Shown here in pieces: positions 16,190-26,275 of a stretch of DNA of 64,000 bases. The stretch is from RPQJ01 sp963846315 (lineage in GTDB: Bacteria > Pseudomonadota > Gammaproteobacteria > Steroidobacterales > Steroidobacteraceae). The DNA is taken from assembly GCA_963846315.1 (NCBI GenBank), contig CAWJVM010000010.1, forward strand, positions 10,515 through 74,514, read 5' to 3'. How positions within the stretch are numbered: the stretch's first letter is position 1; the number at the start of each line of letters is the position of its first letter. The translations under genes were made by a program, and so were the position numbers. The notes beneath the pieces were generated by a model, which did no database searches, had not been told where the DNA came from, and saw nothing but the letters and a program-made list of their open reading frames with translations.

Positions 16190-17012
16190 CGGCTCCTCGC
16201 TGTTGCGCCAGTCCCTGCGGCAGGGCCAGCGGGCACTTGCTCGCCACCTGCAGCGCCTGCCGGGCGCCCAGGCAACTGACGTGCACCAGTTCCGGGTGGC
16301 CTGCCGGCGCCTGCGCGCGCTGCTCAAGTCATTCGGGCCGTTCTTCGACGAGGAAGCCGCGGTCGACTACCGGCGGCGGCTGGGTCGTGTCGCGCGGCTC
16401 GGCGGCGACGTGCGTGAGCTCGACGCCATTGCCCTGCTGCCCGAGTTGCAGCACGAGCCGTTCGTTCAGGTGTTGGCGCGCGCGCGTCGCGTTGCCGTGC
16501 AGAAACTGCGCCGCCGCCTGGCAGGCAAGCGGGTTGCAATGCAAGTGCAGGCTGTCCGAGTGGGCGTCTCCACGCGCGAACTTGGGCTGGTGGGCGCTGT
16601 GCCCGAATCCGCAGTCTTGCGCAGGGTTCGCCACACCTGGCGACGTGCCGATGAACTGCTGTCGCGGCGACCGTGTAATCCGCAAGCACTGCATGCGCTG
16701 CGGATCCGGCTCAAGAATTGTCGCTACGCGCTCGATGTCGTGGCGGATCTGGCGCCGCGTCCTGCGACCGTCCTGCGTCACCGGCTGCGGGAAGCGCAGC
16801 AATTGCTCGGTGACCAGCGGGACGTGACCGCCGCGATCCAGTGGCTCGACGGCAGCAAGCTGCCGTTGCCATTGCGACAGGCGGCCGACAAGCGGCTGAT
16901 GCGCCGTGAACGTCGGCTCGTTCGTGACCTGGGCCGCGCCCTTCCGCAGCTCGAGGAAGCCGGCCAGCGCTGGGAGCGCGCCGTCACGCGCCTGATCGGG
17001 CGAGGTCGGTGA
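16158..17012 (+). CDS. CHAD domain protein
   Basis: 284-residue all-helical CHAD domain protein, a family with conserved His and basic residues that binds polyphosphate. Visible hallmarks are VHQFRVACRRLRALLKSF (about residues 49-66) and, later, LHALRIRLKNCRYALDVV (about 192-209), the paired HxxRxxxRRLR-like helices typical of the fold. It is very rich in Arg. No ATG suits the domain boundary; GTG at 16158 is chosen, with TTG at 16203 as alternative, and neither has a strong ribosome site. Its 3' end overlaps the convergent acetyltransferase gene by 29 bases. No polyphosphate kinase gene is nearby. Confidence 0.75.
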   Translation: MPDSGASVPRSGSSLLRQSLRQGQRALARHLQRLPGAQATDVHQFRVACRRLRALLKSFGPFFDEEAAVDYRRRLGRVARLGGDVRELDAIALLPELQHEPFVQVLARARRVAVQKLRRRLAGKRVAMQVQAVRVGVSTRELGLVGAVPESAVLRRVRHTWRRADELLSRRPCNPQALHALRIRLKNCRYALDVVADLAPRPATVLRHRLREAQQLLGDQRDVTAAIQWLDGSKLPLPLRQAADKRLMRRERRLVRDLGRALPQLEEAGQRWERAVTRLIGRGR

Positions 17013-17580
17013 GATCGATCCTGACCACGACGAGTCCACCCGAGTGGGGTTCGGTATGGACCGAGAAGCCGAAGCGTCGTCCCCAGCTCGCGATGCGTGC
17101 GTTCTCAGCGAGGGTGGATCCTTCGAGCCAGTCGATGTCGCGCGCGCGCGCTGCGATCCCCAGCGTGCGCATCAGTTCCGATCCCAGCCCGCGCCCCTGC
17201 CAGCCGTCGGCCACGACGATCGCGCATTCGGCCCGGCGGGTGCCTGGGATCCGTGCGTAGCGACTCACGCCGACCAGGCTCTGACCCGCGGCATCTCGCG
17301 TCACGCCGCCCACCGCGAGACGGTCGTAATAGTCGAGGTCGAGCAGCCGGGTGAGATCGCGATCGCTGGGGCTCGTCGCGAAATACTGGAGCCGCTGATA
17401 GAGGGTCTGTGGCGACAACCTTTCGATGAAACGACGCTCGAGGCCGAGGTCGTCCGGGCGCAGCGGGCGGATCGTGACGGCTGACGCCCCGGCCGGTTGC
17501 CAGGTGCGTTCGAGTTCGTGGGGGTAGCGGCCGTGGACGGCCACAAGCGGGACGGGCGCTGACGGGGGAGGCGAAGTCAC
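16984..17580 (-). CDS. GNAT family N-acetyltransferase
   Basis: 198-residue protein with a GNAT fold from about residue 35 (VTIRPLRPDDLGLERRFIERLS) to 190. The acetyl-CoA pyrophosphate loop is VVADGWQGRGLGSELMRTL (about 122-140), with R/Q-x-x-G-x-G/A visible as QGRGLG. The N-terminal 35 residues are variable. The segment LSPQTLYQRLQYFATSPS is typical of GNATs found fused to or near acyl-CoA synthetase-type protein acetylases. It begins inside the stop of the acidic protein gene (four-base overlap), implying co-expression. The substrate is unknown. Confidence 0.85.
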   Translation of the reverse strand: MTSPPPSAPVPLVAVHGRYPHELERTWQPAGASAVTIRPLRPDDLGLERRFIERLSPQTLYQRLQYFATSPSDRDLTRLLDLDYYDRLAVGGVTRDAAGQSLVGVSRYARIPGTRRAECAIVVADGWQGRGLGSELMRTLGIAARARDIDWLEGSTLAENARIASWGRRFGFSVHTEPHSGGLVVVRIDLTDLARSGA

Positions 17581-17912
17581 TCGCGATCGCGGTATTCGTC
17601 GTCGTCTTCGTCGAGGTCGTCGTCCTCGTCGTCGTCCTCGTCCCAGTCGTCGTCTTCCTCCTCTTCGTCTTCCCAGTCGTCCTCGTCTTCTTCATCGTCT
17701 TCGACGACGTCGTCGACCCAGCCTTCCGGCGCGACAGCGAGGTCGAGGTCCATTTCGTTCCACTGGTCGAGGTCGATTTCACGGATCTCGCGGTCCGGCC
17801 ACTGGATGCGGATGATTTCCTCGTCCGGGTCGACCGAAAGCACCTGGAACGACTCCTCGTTATCGAGGTCTTCGTACCATTGACCTGCCTGCGGTTCGTA
17901 ATCACGGCTCAC
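17577..17912 (-). CDS. Small protein with a WY/DxW domain and an extremely acidic tail (DUF6763-like)
   Basis: 111-residue protein whose first about 60 residues (SRDYEPQAGQWYEDLDNEES) resemble a widespread uncharacterised gammaproteobacterial family with a QWY motif, an IRIQWPDREIREIDLDQW strand and no catalytic residues. The last about 45 residues are almost entirely Asp and Glu with a few Trp. The GTG at 17912 is chosen because the domain starts there; the longer frame from 17966 adds an unsupported Cys/Arg-rich stretch. It overlaps the acetyltransferase start by four bases. The tail could mimic nucleic acid or bind basic partners, which is speculation. Confidence 0.7.
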   Translation of the reverse strand: MSRDYEPQAGQWYEDLDNEESFQVLSVDPDEEIIRIQWPDREIREIDLDQWNEMDLDLAVAPEGWVDDVVEDDEEDEDDWEDEEEEDDDWDEDDDEDDDLDEDDDEYRDRE

Positions 17913-18071
17913 GGGGAAATCCTCGGCTACAACGCCGTCACGACAACGGCATCGGAATTCGAACAACTATACGGTCGCCCGAACCGGGCAGGCAACCGGA
18001 ACACACCTATGCTGCACTGCCGCAATTGACGTACACTCGGGGCGAAACCGGGCTTGCCAGAGGACTCGATC

Positions 18072-19864
<1,793 letters not shown>

Positions 19865-19868
<4 letters not shown>

Positions 19869-21004
19869 GCGCACCCGCGGCTGCACGCGGCGGGGCACGC
19901 CTCGCCCGTGCCAAGCGGGTCGTCGTCAAGATCGGATCGGCGCTGCTCGTCGAGAAGTCGACGGGCCGCATCAATCGCGCGTGGCTCGATACCCTCGCCG
20001 CGGACGTCGCGGCGATGCGGGCCCGCGGGCAGGAAGTGGTCATCGTCTCCTCCGGCGCCATCGCGCTCGGCCGGCGCCAGCTCGGGCTGGCGCCCGGCAA
20101 GCTCAAGCTCGAAGAAAGCCAGGCCGCAGCAGCCGTCGGCCAGATTCGTCTCGCGCACGCGTGGAAAGAAGTGCTCGAACAGCACGACTGCGCAGTCGCA
20201 CAGATGCTGCTCACCCTCGGCGACACCGAAGAGCGGCACCGTTACCTGAATGCGCGCAGCACGCTCAATACGCTGCTCAAGCTCGGCGCGATCCCGGTCA
20301 TCAACGAGAACGACACCGTGGCGACCGCCGAGATCCGCTACGGCGACAACGACCGGCTCGCGGCGCGCGTCGCCCAGATGGCGAGCGCCGACTGCCTCGT
20401 GCTGCTCTCCGACGTCGATGGTCTGTACACCTCCGATCCATCGCGTGATGCGACGGCGAAGTTCATCCCCGAAGTGACCGGCATCACCCCCGAGATCGAA
20501 GCAATGGCGGGAGGCTCGGCTTCCGACGTCGGCTCGGGTGGCATGGTCACGAAAGTGCTCGCGGGCAAGATTGCCGTCGCTGCGGGGTGCAACATGTGCA
20601 TCACCGTGGGTCGCGAGCCGCACCCGCTGCAGCGCATCGAAGCCGGCGGCCGCTGCACCTGGTTCGTGGCGCAGGCGTCGCCGAAAACCGTGCGCAAGCA
20701 ATGGATTGCGGGCCTGCTGCAACCCGCGGGCGTGCTGCACGTCGATGCGGGTGCGGCGAAAGCACTGCGTGGCGGCAAGAGCCTGTTGCCGGCGGGGGTC
20801 ACGCAGGTCGAAGGCCGCTTCGACCGGGGCGACGCAGTGATCGTGCGCGACGTGGACGGCGCCGAAATCGCACGCGGCTTGAGTGCCTACTCCAGCGAGG
20901 ACGCCCGTCGCGCGAGCGGTCGCCGCAGCCAGGAGCTCGAGGCGATTCTCGGGTATCGTGGCCGTGACGAACTGATTCACCGCGACGACCTCGTGCTGAC
21001 GTGA
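19865..21004 (+). CDS. proB: Glutamate 5-kinase
   Basis: First enzyme of proline synthesis, phosphorylating glutamate. The 379-residue protein has the amino-acid-kinase domain (RVVVKIGSALL near residue 18, IVSSGAIALGRRQLGL near 60, VINENDTVATAEIRYGDND near 145, DVGSGGMVTKVLAGK near 220) and a C-terminal PUA domain from about 280 (GVLHVDAGAAKALRGGKSLL). Starting at the ATG that overlaps the acyl-CoA dehydrogenase stop (ATGA) gives the expected N-terminus. It overlaps proA by four bases, so the three genes are probably one transcript even though the first is in another pathway. Confidence 0.95.
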
Positions 21005-22272
21005 CCACCGAAGAAGCGCTTGCCCAGACGATGCAGCAGCTCGGCCGCGACGCGGTCACGGCGCAGCGCGTGCTGGCGGTTTCGACGGGCGAGCAGCGCA
21101 ACCGGGCGCTGCATGCAATCGCGGCGTCCCTGCGTTTGCAGCAACCTGAAATTCTGGCGGCCAACGAGATCGACATGAGTGCAGCGACCGCTGCGGGACT
21201 CGGTCGTGCGTCCCTGGACCGCCTGCAACTCGATGCCGCGCGTGTCGAAGCCATGGCTCGCGGCGTCGAGGACATCGCCGCGCTGACCGATCCGATCGGG
21301 ACGGTGCTGGCTGAATGGTTACGCCCGAACGGCTTGCGCTTTCAGCGCGTACGCGTGCCTCTAGGCGTCATCGGCATCATCTACGAGAGTCGTCCGAACG
21401 TGACCTGCGACGCCGGGGCGTTGTGCCTCAAGTCGGCGAATGCGGCGATCCTGCGCGGCGGCAGCGAGAGTTACCATTCGAATGTCGCGATCCATGCCTG
21501 CCTGGTCGAAGGCGTGCGTGCCGCGGGCCTGCCGGCGGCCTGTGTCCAGCTCGTGCCCACGATCGACCGGGCGGCCGTGGGCCTGATGCTCGGGGGCATG
21601 ACTGACTGCATCGACGTGATCGTGCCGCGCGGCGGCAAGAGCCTGGTCGCGCGCGTGCAGCAGGAGGCCCGGGTGCCGGTCATCGGTCACCTCGAAGGCA
21701 TCTGCCACGTCTATGTCGATCGTGCGGCCAAGCTCGAAATGGCCCGCTCGATCGTGCTCAACGCCAAGCTGCGGCGCACCGGAGTCTGCGGTGCCGCGGA
21801 GACCCTGCTGGTCGATGCCGCGGCCGAACGCACGCACCTGGCGCCGCTGGTCCGCGAACTGCTCGATGCCGGCTGCGAGGTGCGCGGCGACGTCGCAACG
21901 TGTGCCGTCGATTCGCGCGTGGTGCCCGCGACCGAGGTTGACTGGCACACCGAGTACCTCGACGCGATCATTGCCGTGAAGCTCGTGGACGGCGTGCAGG
22001 GTGCGATCGACCACATCGCGCGTTACGGCTCGGATCACACGGAATCGATCGTGACCGACGACACGGCGACGGCAGAGACGTTCCTCGCGCGGGTCGACAG
22101 CGCGATCGTGCTGCACAATGCGTCCACGCAATTCGCGGACGGCGCCGAGTTCGGGATGGGCGCGGAGATCGGCATCTCCACGGATCGGTTCCATGCGCGC
22201 GGACCGGTCGGCGTCGAACAGCTGACGAGCTACAAGTACCTGGTGCGGGGCAGCGGCCAGGTCCGGCCCTGA
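21001..22272 (+). CDS. proA: Gamma-glutamyl phosphate reductase
   Basis: Second proline-biosynthesis enzyme, reducing glutamyl-5-phosphate to the semialdehyde with NADPH. The 423-residue aldehyde-dehydrogenase-fold protein has the VPLGVIGIIYESRPNVTCDA block (about 119-138), the SANAAILRGGSES segment and the catalytic Cys in RRTGVCGAAETLL (about 262). The C-terminal GMGAEIGISTDRFHARGPVG is the family signature. The GTG start overlaps the proB stop by four bases. It ends 15 bases before the convergent Moco operon, and no clear terminator separates them. Confidence 0.95.
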   Translation: MTTEEALAQTMQQLGRDAVTAQRVLAVSTGEQRNRALHAIAASLRLQQPEILAANEIDMSAATAAGLGRASLDRLQLDAARVEAMARGVEDIAALTDPIGTVLAEWLRPNGLRFQRVRVPLGVIGIIYESRPNVTCDAGALCLKSANAAILRGGSESYHSNVAIHACLVEGVRAAGLPAACVQLVPTIDRAAVGLMLGGMTDCIDVIVPRGGKSLVARVQQEARVPVIGHLEGICHVYVDRAAKLEMARSIVLNAKLRRTGVCGAAETLLVDAAAERTHLAPLVRELLDAGCEVRGDVATCAVDSRVVPATEVDWHTEYLDAIIAVKLVDGVQGAIDHIARYGSDHTESIVTDDTATAETFLARVDSAIVLHNASTQFADGAEFGMGAEIGISTDRFHARGPVGVEQLTSYKYLVRGSGQVRP

Positions 22273-22287
22273 GCCGTGGGCTCAGCG

Positions 22288-23877
22288 TCAGCCGGCGACG
22301 ACAGCCAGTCCACCCGCCAGCGAGAAGACCGCCGGATAGCCGAGCGAGCGCAGGTGCTCCGCCAGCGCGAGGCTGCGCACGCCGTGCGCGCATACGATCA
22401 GGTAACGGCCCTCTGGCGGCAGCGCGGCCGCTCCCTGCAGGATCGCGCTGAGCGGCAAGTGCCATTCGATCTGCCCGGACGGGTCGTCCATGGCGCGCTC
22501 CCATGGCTCGCGGATGTCGACCAGCGTCAGGCCCGAAGCACGCGCGGCCGCCATGCTGGCGTACTCGAGCTCGAGCACGGTCGGGTCGATCGCTGCTGGC
22601 TGCAGGTCGCGGGGTGAATGATCGCAGGCCGGATTACGCGCCGCCTTGAGAGTGCGCCAGTGCATGCCGAGCAGGTCGAACACGTGCAGGGCCGGGGCGC
22701 TCTCCACGGGCAAGCCCAGCAGGATCTTCAGTGCCTGCATCGCCTGCATCGCACCGAGCGCAGCGGGAACGGGACCCAGCACGCCGGCTTGCGCGCAGTT
22801 GCCGACCAGTCCGTCGCGCGGCGCCTCGGGCCAGAGACAGCGCAGGCAGGGCCAGTCCTCGCGCGGCAGGTAGACCTGCAACTGGCCTTCGTACTGATAA
22901 ACGCTGGCGAACACGGCCGGTTTGCCAAGGATCACTGCGGCATCGTTCACGGCGAACTTGGTGGCGAAGTTGTCGCTGCAGTCCACGACGAGGTCGTACC
23001 GTTCGAGCCAGTCGGCAAGGTTGCCGGCGTTTGCGCGCTCCGCGTGCACCGCAACCGTCACTGCGGGGTTCAGTGCCCGCAGCCGCGCCGCGGCCACGGT
23101 CGCTTTCGCCTTGCCGATGTCATCGACCCCGTAGAGCGGCTGGCGATGCAGGTTGCTGGCTTCGACGCCGTCGCCGTCGACGATGCCGATGCGCCCTACG
23201 CCGGCCGCCGCAAGGTACTGCAGCACCGGCACGCCGAGGCCGCCGGCACCGATGACGAGGACCGAGCCATCGCGCAAGCGCTGCTGGCCGGCGACGCCGA
23301 CTTCCGGCAGCGCGATCTGCCGTGAGAAATCCGGTACCGAAGCCGGTGGTGCCATCGCGGTGTGTGCCTGCGCATGCCCGCTGCCGTGATCGTGCGTGTG
23401 GTCCGTCGCGCCCGGCGCGGAGTGATCCGCGTGGCTCTCGTGCTCACCCGGTTGCGCGCAACGCTCGCAGTTCACCCAGCCCGAATCGCCTTCGACGTAA
23501 TGTTCCTTCTTCCAGATCGGAACGCGGTGCTTCACCTCGTCGATGATGTAGCGGCAGGCCGCAAAGGCCTCCGCGCGATGGCGCGAGCTGACACCGACCC
23601 ACACGGCCATTTCGGCGAGACCCAGGTCACCGATCCGGTGGACGCAGGCGGCATGCTGCACACCGTATTTCGCGATCGCTTCGGCGACGATGCGTTCGCC
23701 CTCGCGCTCGGCCAGCGCGGCATAGGCTTCGTATTCGAGGTGGCGCACGGCGCGGCCCTCGTTGTGGTCACGCACCCAGCCTTCGAACGTCGCATAGCCG
23801 CCGCACGCTGCATCCGCGAGCGCCTCGCGGCCGCGAGCCGTGTCGATCGGCACCGTGCTGAAGGCGAACGGCTGCAT
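22288..23877 (-). CDS. MoaE-MoeB-rhodanese fusion protein (molybdopterin synthase large subunit plus MoaD-activating enzyme)
   Basis: 529-residue fusion of three Moco steps. Residues 1-140 are MoaE, with catalytic-type KKEHYVEG at 123-130. Residues 183-415 are a MoeB/ThiF adenylyltransferase with the nucleotide loop GAGGLG (210-215), SNLHRQPLYG (241-250), DCSDNF (299-304) and zinc-type CLRC (344-347). Residues about 437-529 are a rhodanese with CAHGVRS, Cys496 as sulfur acceptor. Between MoaE and MoeB lies a His-rich linker (146-172, eight His) preceded by CERC (137-140). The fusion would adenylate, sulfurate and use MoaD within one chain. It overlaps moaD by one base (TGATG). Confidence 0.9.
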   Translation of the reverse strand: MQPFAFSTVPIDTARGREALADAACGGYATFEGWVRDHNEGRAVRHLEYEAYAALAEREGERIVAEAIAKYGVQHAACVHRIGDLGLAEMAVWVGVSSRHRAEAFAACRYIIDEVKHRVPIWKKEHYVEGDSGWVNCERCAQPGEHESHADHSAPGATDHTHDHGSGHAQAHTAMAPPASVPDFSRQIALPEVGVAGQQRLRDGSVLVIGAGGLGVPVLQYLAAAGVGRIGIVDGDGVEASNLHRQPLYGVDDIGKAKATVAAARLRALNPAVTVAVHAERANAGNLADWLERYDLVVDCSDNFATKFAVNDAAVILGKPAVFASVYQYEGQLQVYLPREDWPCLRCLWPEAPRDGLVGNCAQAGVLGPVPAALGAMQAMQALKILLGLPVESAPALHVFDLLGMHWRTLKAARNPACDHSPRDLQPAAIDPTVLELEYASMAAARASGLTLVDIREPWERAMDDPSGQIEWHLPLSAILQGAAALPPEGRYLIVCAHGVRSLALAEHLRSLGYPAVFSLAGGLAVVAG

Positions 23878-24119
23878 CAGCCGCCTGCGACGGGAGGAAT
23901 GAAGACGACGCGGTCGTTCGGCCCGAGCGGCGACGACCAGTCGCAGAATTCCTCGTTCACGGCAACGCGCAGCATCGACAGCGGCAGCGTGAAGCCGTGC
24001 CTCGCCCGCACCTCTTCGTAAAGTTCGGCGGGCGTGGTCGCCGTCGTCTCGAAGCGTTCCTCGCTGCAGCGGGCCTGTTCGCGCAGCACGGCAAAATACT
24101 GGAGCGTGATCGTCTTCAT
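23877..24119 (-). CDS. moaD: Molybdopterin synthase sulfur carrier subunit
   Basis: 80-residue ubiquitin-like protein ending FIPPVAGG, the double-Gly tail that is adenylated and thiocarboxylated before donating sulfur to cyclic pyranopterin monophosphate. The opening KTITLQYFAVLREQAR and the VNEEFCDW/PLGPNDRVVFIPPV blocks match MoaD. It overlaps mobA upstream by four bases and moaE-moeB downstream by one, so stoichiometric synthesis with its partner is likely. Confidence 0.93.
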   Translation of the reverse strand: MKTITLQYFAVLREQARCSEERFETTATTPAELYEEVRARHGFTLPLSMLRVAVNEEFCDWSSPLGPNDRVVFIPPVAGG

Positions 24120-24721
24120 GCGTTGGCCGGCCCGCCCAGGTGACCCTGCGCGCGCTGCAGGTCTTCGGGGGTGTTGACGTTGTCGAGAGCCGCGGGGTCA
24201 GGCTGTTTCAGCAGGGCGACGCCGGTGCCGATGATGAACTTGCGCGGGCAGTGGCGGCCCGACGCGATGGCTGACAGCACGCCTTCGCGCGATGCAGGTT
24301 CATAGATCGCGCAGAGCGGTTCGGGCAGTCCGTCGTGGCTGCTGGCATAGGCGACGACGGGCCGGCCGTCGCGACGACTGACCAGCTGGCCGATGGTGGC
24401 ATCGTCGACGAAGGGCAGGTCGCACGCCAGCACCAGCCACGCCCGATCCGGGTGCGCTGCCTGTGCCGCCGCGATGCCCGCGATCGGTCCGGCGCCGTCA
24501 TGCACGTCGACGATGACGGGTTGGCCGCAGCGGACCGGGTCGTCCCGCTGGTCGGCGCGAATCGAGACGAACACGCGTTCGCAGTGCCGGGCGAGGGTGT
24601 CCCGCGCCCAGTCGAGCTGCGGGCGACCATGGAAGGCGAGGGCGGCCTTGTCCTGTCCCATGCGCCGGCTGGCCCCGCCCGCCAGCACGAGGCCGTACAG
24701 AGGCGCCAGCCCCGGCGTCAT
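24116..24721 (-). CDS. mobA: Molybdenum cofactor guanylyltransferase
   Basis: 201-residue nucleotidyltransferase that attaches GMP to Mo-molybdopterin, giving the bis-MGD form used by DMSO-reductase-family enzymes. It shows the GTP-binding motif LVLAGGASRRMGQDKAAL (about 11-28), the DVHDGAGPIAGI segment (about 92) and the metal-binding LACDLPFVDD (about 117). ATG at 24721 begins within the moaC stop region (four-base overlap) and gives the family N-terminus; the longer frame lies inside moaC. Its presence says the host makes MGD-type molybdoenzymes. Confidence 0.93.
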   Translation of the reverse strand: MTPGLAPLYGLVLAGGASRRMGQDKAALAFHGRPQLDWARDTLARHCERVFVSIRADQRDDPVRCGQPVIVDVHDGAGPIAGIAAAQAAHPDRAWLVLACDLPFVDDATIGQLVSRRDGRPVVAYASSHDGLPEPLCAIYEPASREGVLSAIASGRHCPRKFIIGTGVALLKQPDPAALDNVNTPEDLQRAQGHLGGPANA

Positions 24722-25200
24722 CGCGCGATGCCCTCGCGCACGTCGCGCTTGCCGCCCCGCTTGTCGAGCAAGCGCGTTTCGGCGATGACGATTTCGTGCG
24801 AGAGCGCCTTGCACATGTCGTAGATCGTGAGCGCCGCGATCGTGGCGCCGGTCAGGGCCTCCATCTCGACACCGGTCTTGTGGTGCAGCGCCACCGTGCA
24901 GCGCACGATGGCTTCGTCGTCGTGCATGTCGATGACGACGTCGCAGCGTTCGAGGGCGAGCGGATGACAGAACGGGATCAGCTCGTGCGTGCGCTTGGCG
25001 GCCATCACGCCAGCCACGATGGCCGTGTGAAACACTGGGCCCTTGCGGGTCGCGAATCCGGCGTCGCGCAGCGCACGGGCGACGGCAGCCGGGAAGCGAA
25101 CGCGCGATTCGGCCACGGCAGTGCGCAACGTGATGGCCTTGGCGCTGACGTCCACCATGGTGGGGCGGCCGGCTCCATCGACATGAGTGAGTTCGGTCAT
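24718..25200 (-). CDS. moaC: Cyclic pyranopterin monophosphate synthase
   Basis: 160-residue MoaC, converting the MoaA product to cPMP. It contains MVDVSAKAITLRTA (about 15-28), KRTHELIPFCHPLALERCDV (about 69-88) with the active-site His, KTGVEMEALTGATIAALTIYD (about 108-128) and the C-terminal DKRGGKRD. ATG at 25200 gives MTELTHVDGAG, the usual family start. It lies four bases downstream of moaA and overlaps mobA by four. Confidence 0.95.
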   Translation of the reverse strand: MTELTHVDGAGRPTMVDVSAKAITLRTAVAESRVRFPAAVARALRDAGFATRKGPVFHTAIVAGVMAAKRTHELIPFCHPLALERCDVVIDMHDDEAIVRCTVALHHKTGVEMEALTGATIAALTIYDMCKALSHEIVIAETRLLDKRGGKRDVREGIAR

Positions 25201-25204
25201 TGCG

Positions 25205-26269
25205 TCATCCGCCGATGTAGTGCATCTCGACCTTGCGCAGCGGCGACTCGCGGCCGCGCAGCTCACTGCGCAATTCGCTGTAGCGATCGGCGCGTCGTGT
25301 CCAGGCGCCGCGCATCAGCTCCAGCAACTCCGGGTCGGAGGCGCCCGCTCGTAACGGCGCGCGCAAATCGAGCCCGCGCGTGGCGAACAGGCACGTGTAC
25401 AGCACGCCTTCGGAAGACAGGCGGGCGCGGTTGCAGTCCCCGCAGAAGGGTGCGCTCACCGACGAGACGAAGCCGATTTCACCGGCGCCGTCGTCGTAAA
25501 TGTAGCGCGATGCAACTTCACCCCGATAGCGGCCGGCTGCAGCCGTGACCGGCCAGCGCGACTTGACCCGCTGCAGTATGTCGGCCGACGGCACGACCTG
25601 CGCGGGCTCCCAGTGGTTGCGGTTACCGACGTCCATGTATTCGATCAGGCGCACGGTCACGCCGGTGCCGCGGAAATGATCGAGCAGGTCGAGCAGCGTA
25701 TGGTCGTTGAGTCCGCGCTGCACCACAGTGTTGACCTTCACGGGTTGCAAACCGGCCGCGAGTGCAGCCTCGATGCCCGCGAGAACCTGCGGCAGTCCGC
25801 CGAAGCCGCCGCTCATCTGTGTGAACACGGCTTCGTCGAGCGTGTCGAGGCTCACCGTCACGCGATGCAGGCCGTTGCCTTTCAATTCGGCCGCGTGCTG
25901 CGCGAGCAGGACGCCGTTGGTCGTCAGCGCAAGGTCGTCGATGCCTTCGATGCCCGACAGTTCGGCGACCAGGTCCGGCAGGCCGCCGCGCAGCAGGGGT
26001 TCGCCGCCCGTGAGCCGCACCTTGCGCACGCCCAGGCGTGCCGCGACCCGGGCCAGTCGCACGATCTCGTCGAACGACAGCCGTTCCTGCGAGCGCAGGA
26101 AGCGATACTTGTCGTCGAAGGTCGACTGCGGCATGCAGTACGGGCAACGGAAGTTGCATCGGTCCATCACCGAGATGCGCAGGTCGTGCACCGGTCGGCC
26201 GAGCTGGTCGACCACGGGGTGCAGCGGACCCAGGGCAACGACACCGGCGGAATTGCGTGGATCAGCCAT
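25205..26269 (-). CDS. moaA: GTP 3',8-cyclase
   Basis: 354-residue radical-SAM enzyme for the first Moco step. The N-terminal cluster motif is CNFRCPYC (about 38-45), followed by VRLTGGEPLLRGGL (about 82-95) and the SLDTLDEAVF block. The C-terminal second 4Fe-4S site has CGDCNRARLSSEGVLYTCLF (about 271-290). The chain ends YIGG, and the C-terminal Gly-Gly is required for activity in characterised MoaA. It lies six bases after moeA and four before moaC. Confidence 0.95.
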   Translation of the reverse strand: MADPRNSAGVVALGPLHPVVDQLGRPVHDLRISVMDRCNFRCPYCMPQSTFDDKYRFLRSQERLSFDEIVRLARVAARLGVRKVRLTGGEPLLRGGLPDLVAELSGIEGIDDLALTTNGVLLAQHAAELKGNGLHRVTVSLDTLDEAVFTQMSGGFGGLPQVLAGIEAALAAGLQPVKVNTVVQRGLNDHTLLDLLDHFRGTGVTVRLIEYMDVGNRNHWEPAQVVPSADILQRVKSRWPVTAAAGRYRGEVASRYIYDDGAGEIGFVSSVSAPFCGDCNRARLSSEGVLYTCLFATRGLDLRAPLRAGASDPELLELMRGAWTRRADRYSELRSELRGRESPLRKVEMHYIGG

Positions 26270-26275
26270 GCAGGT

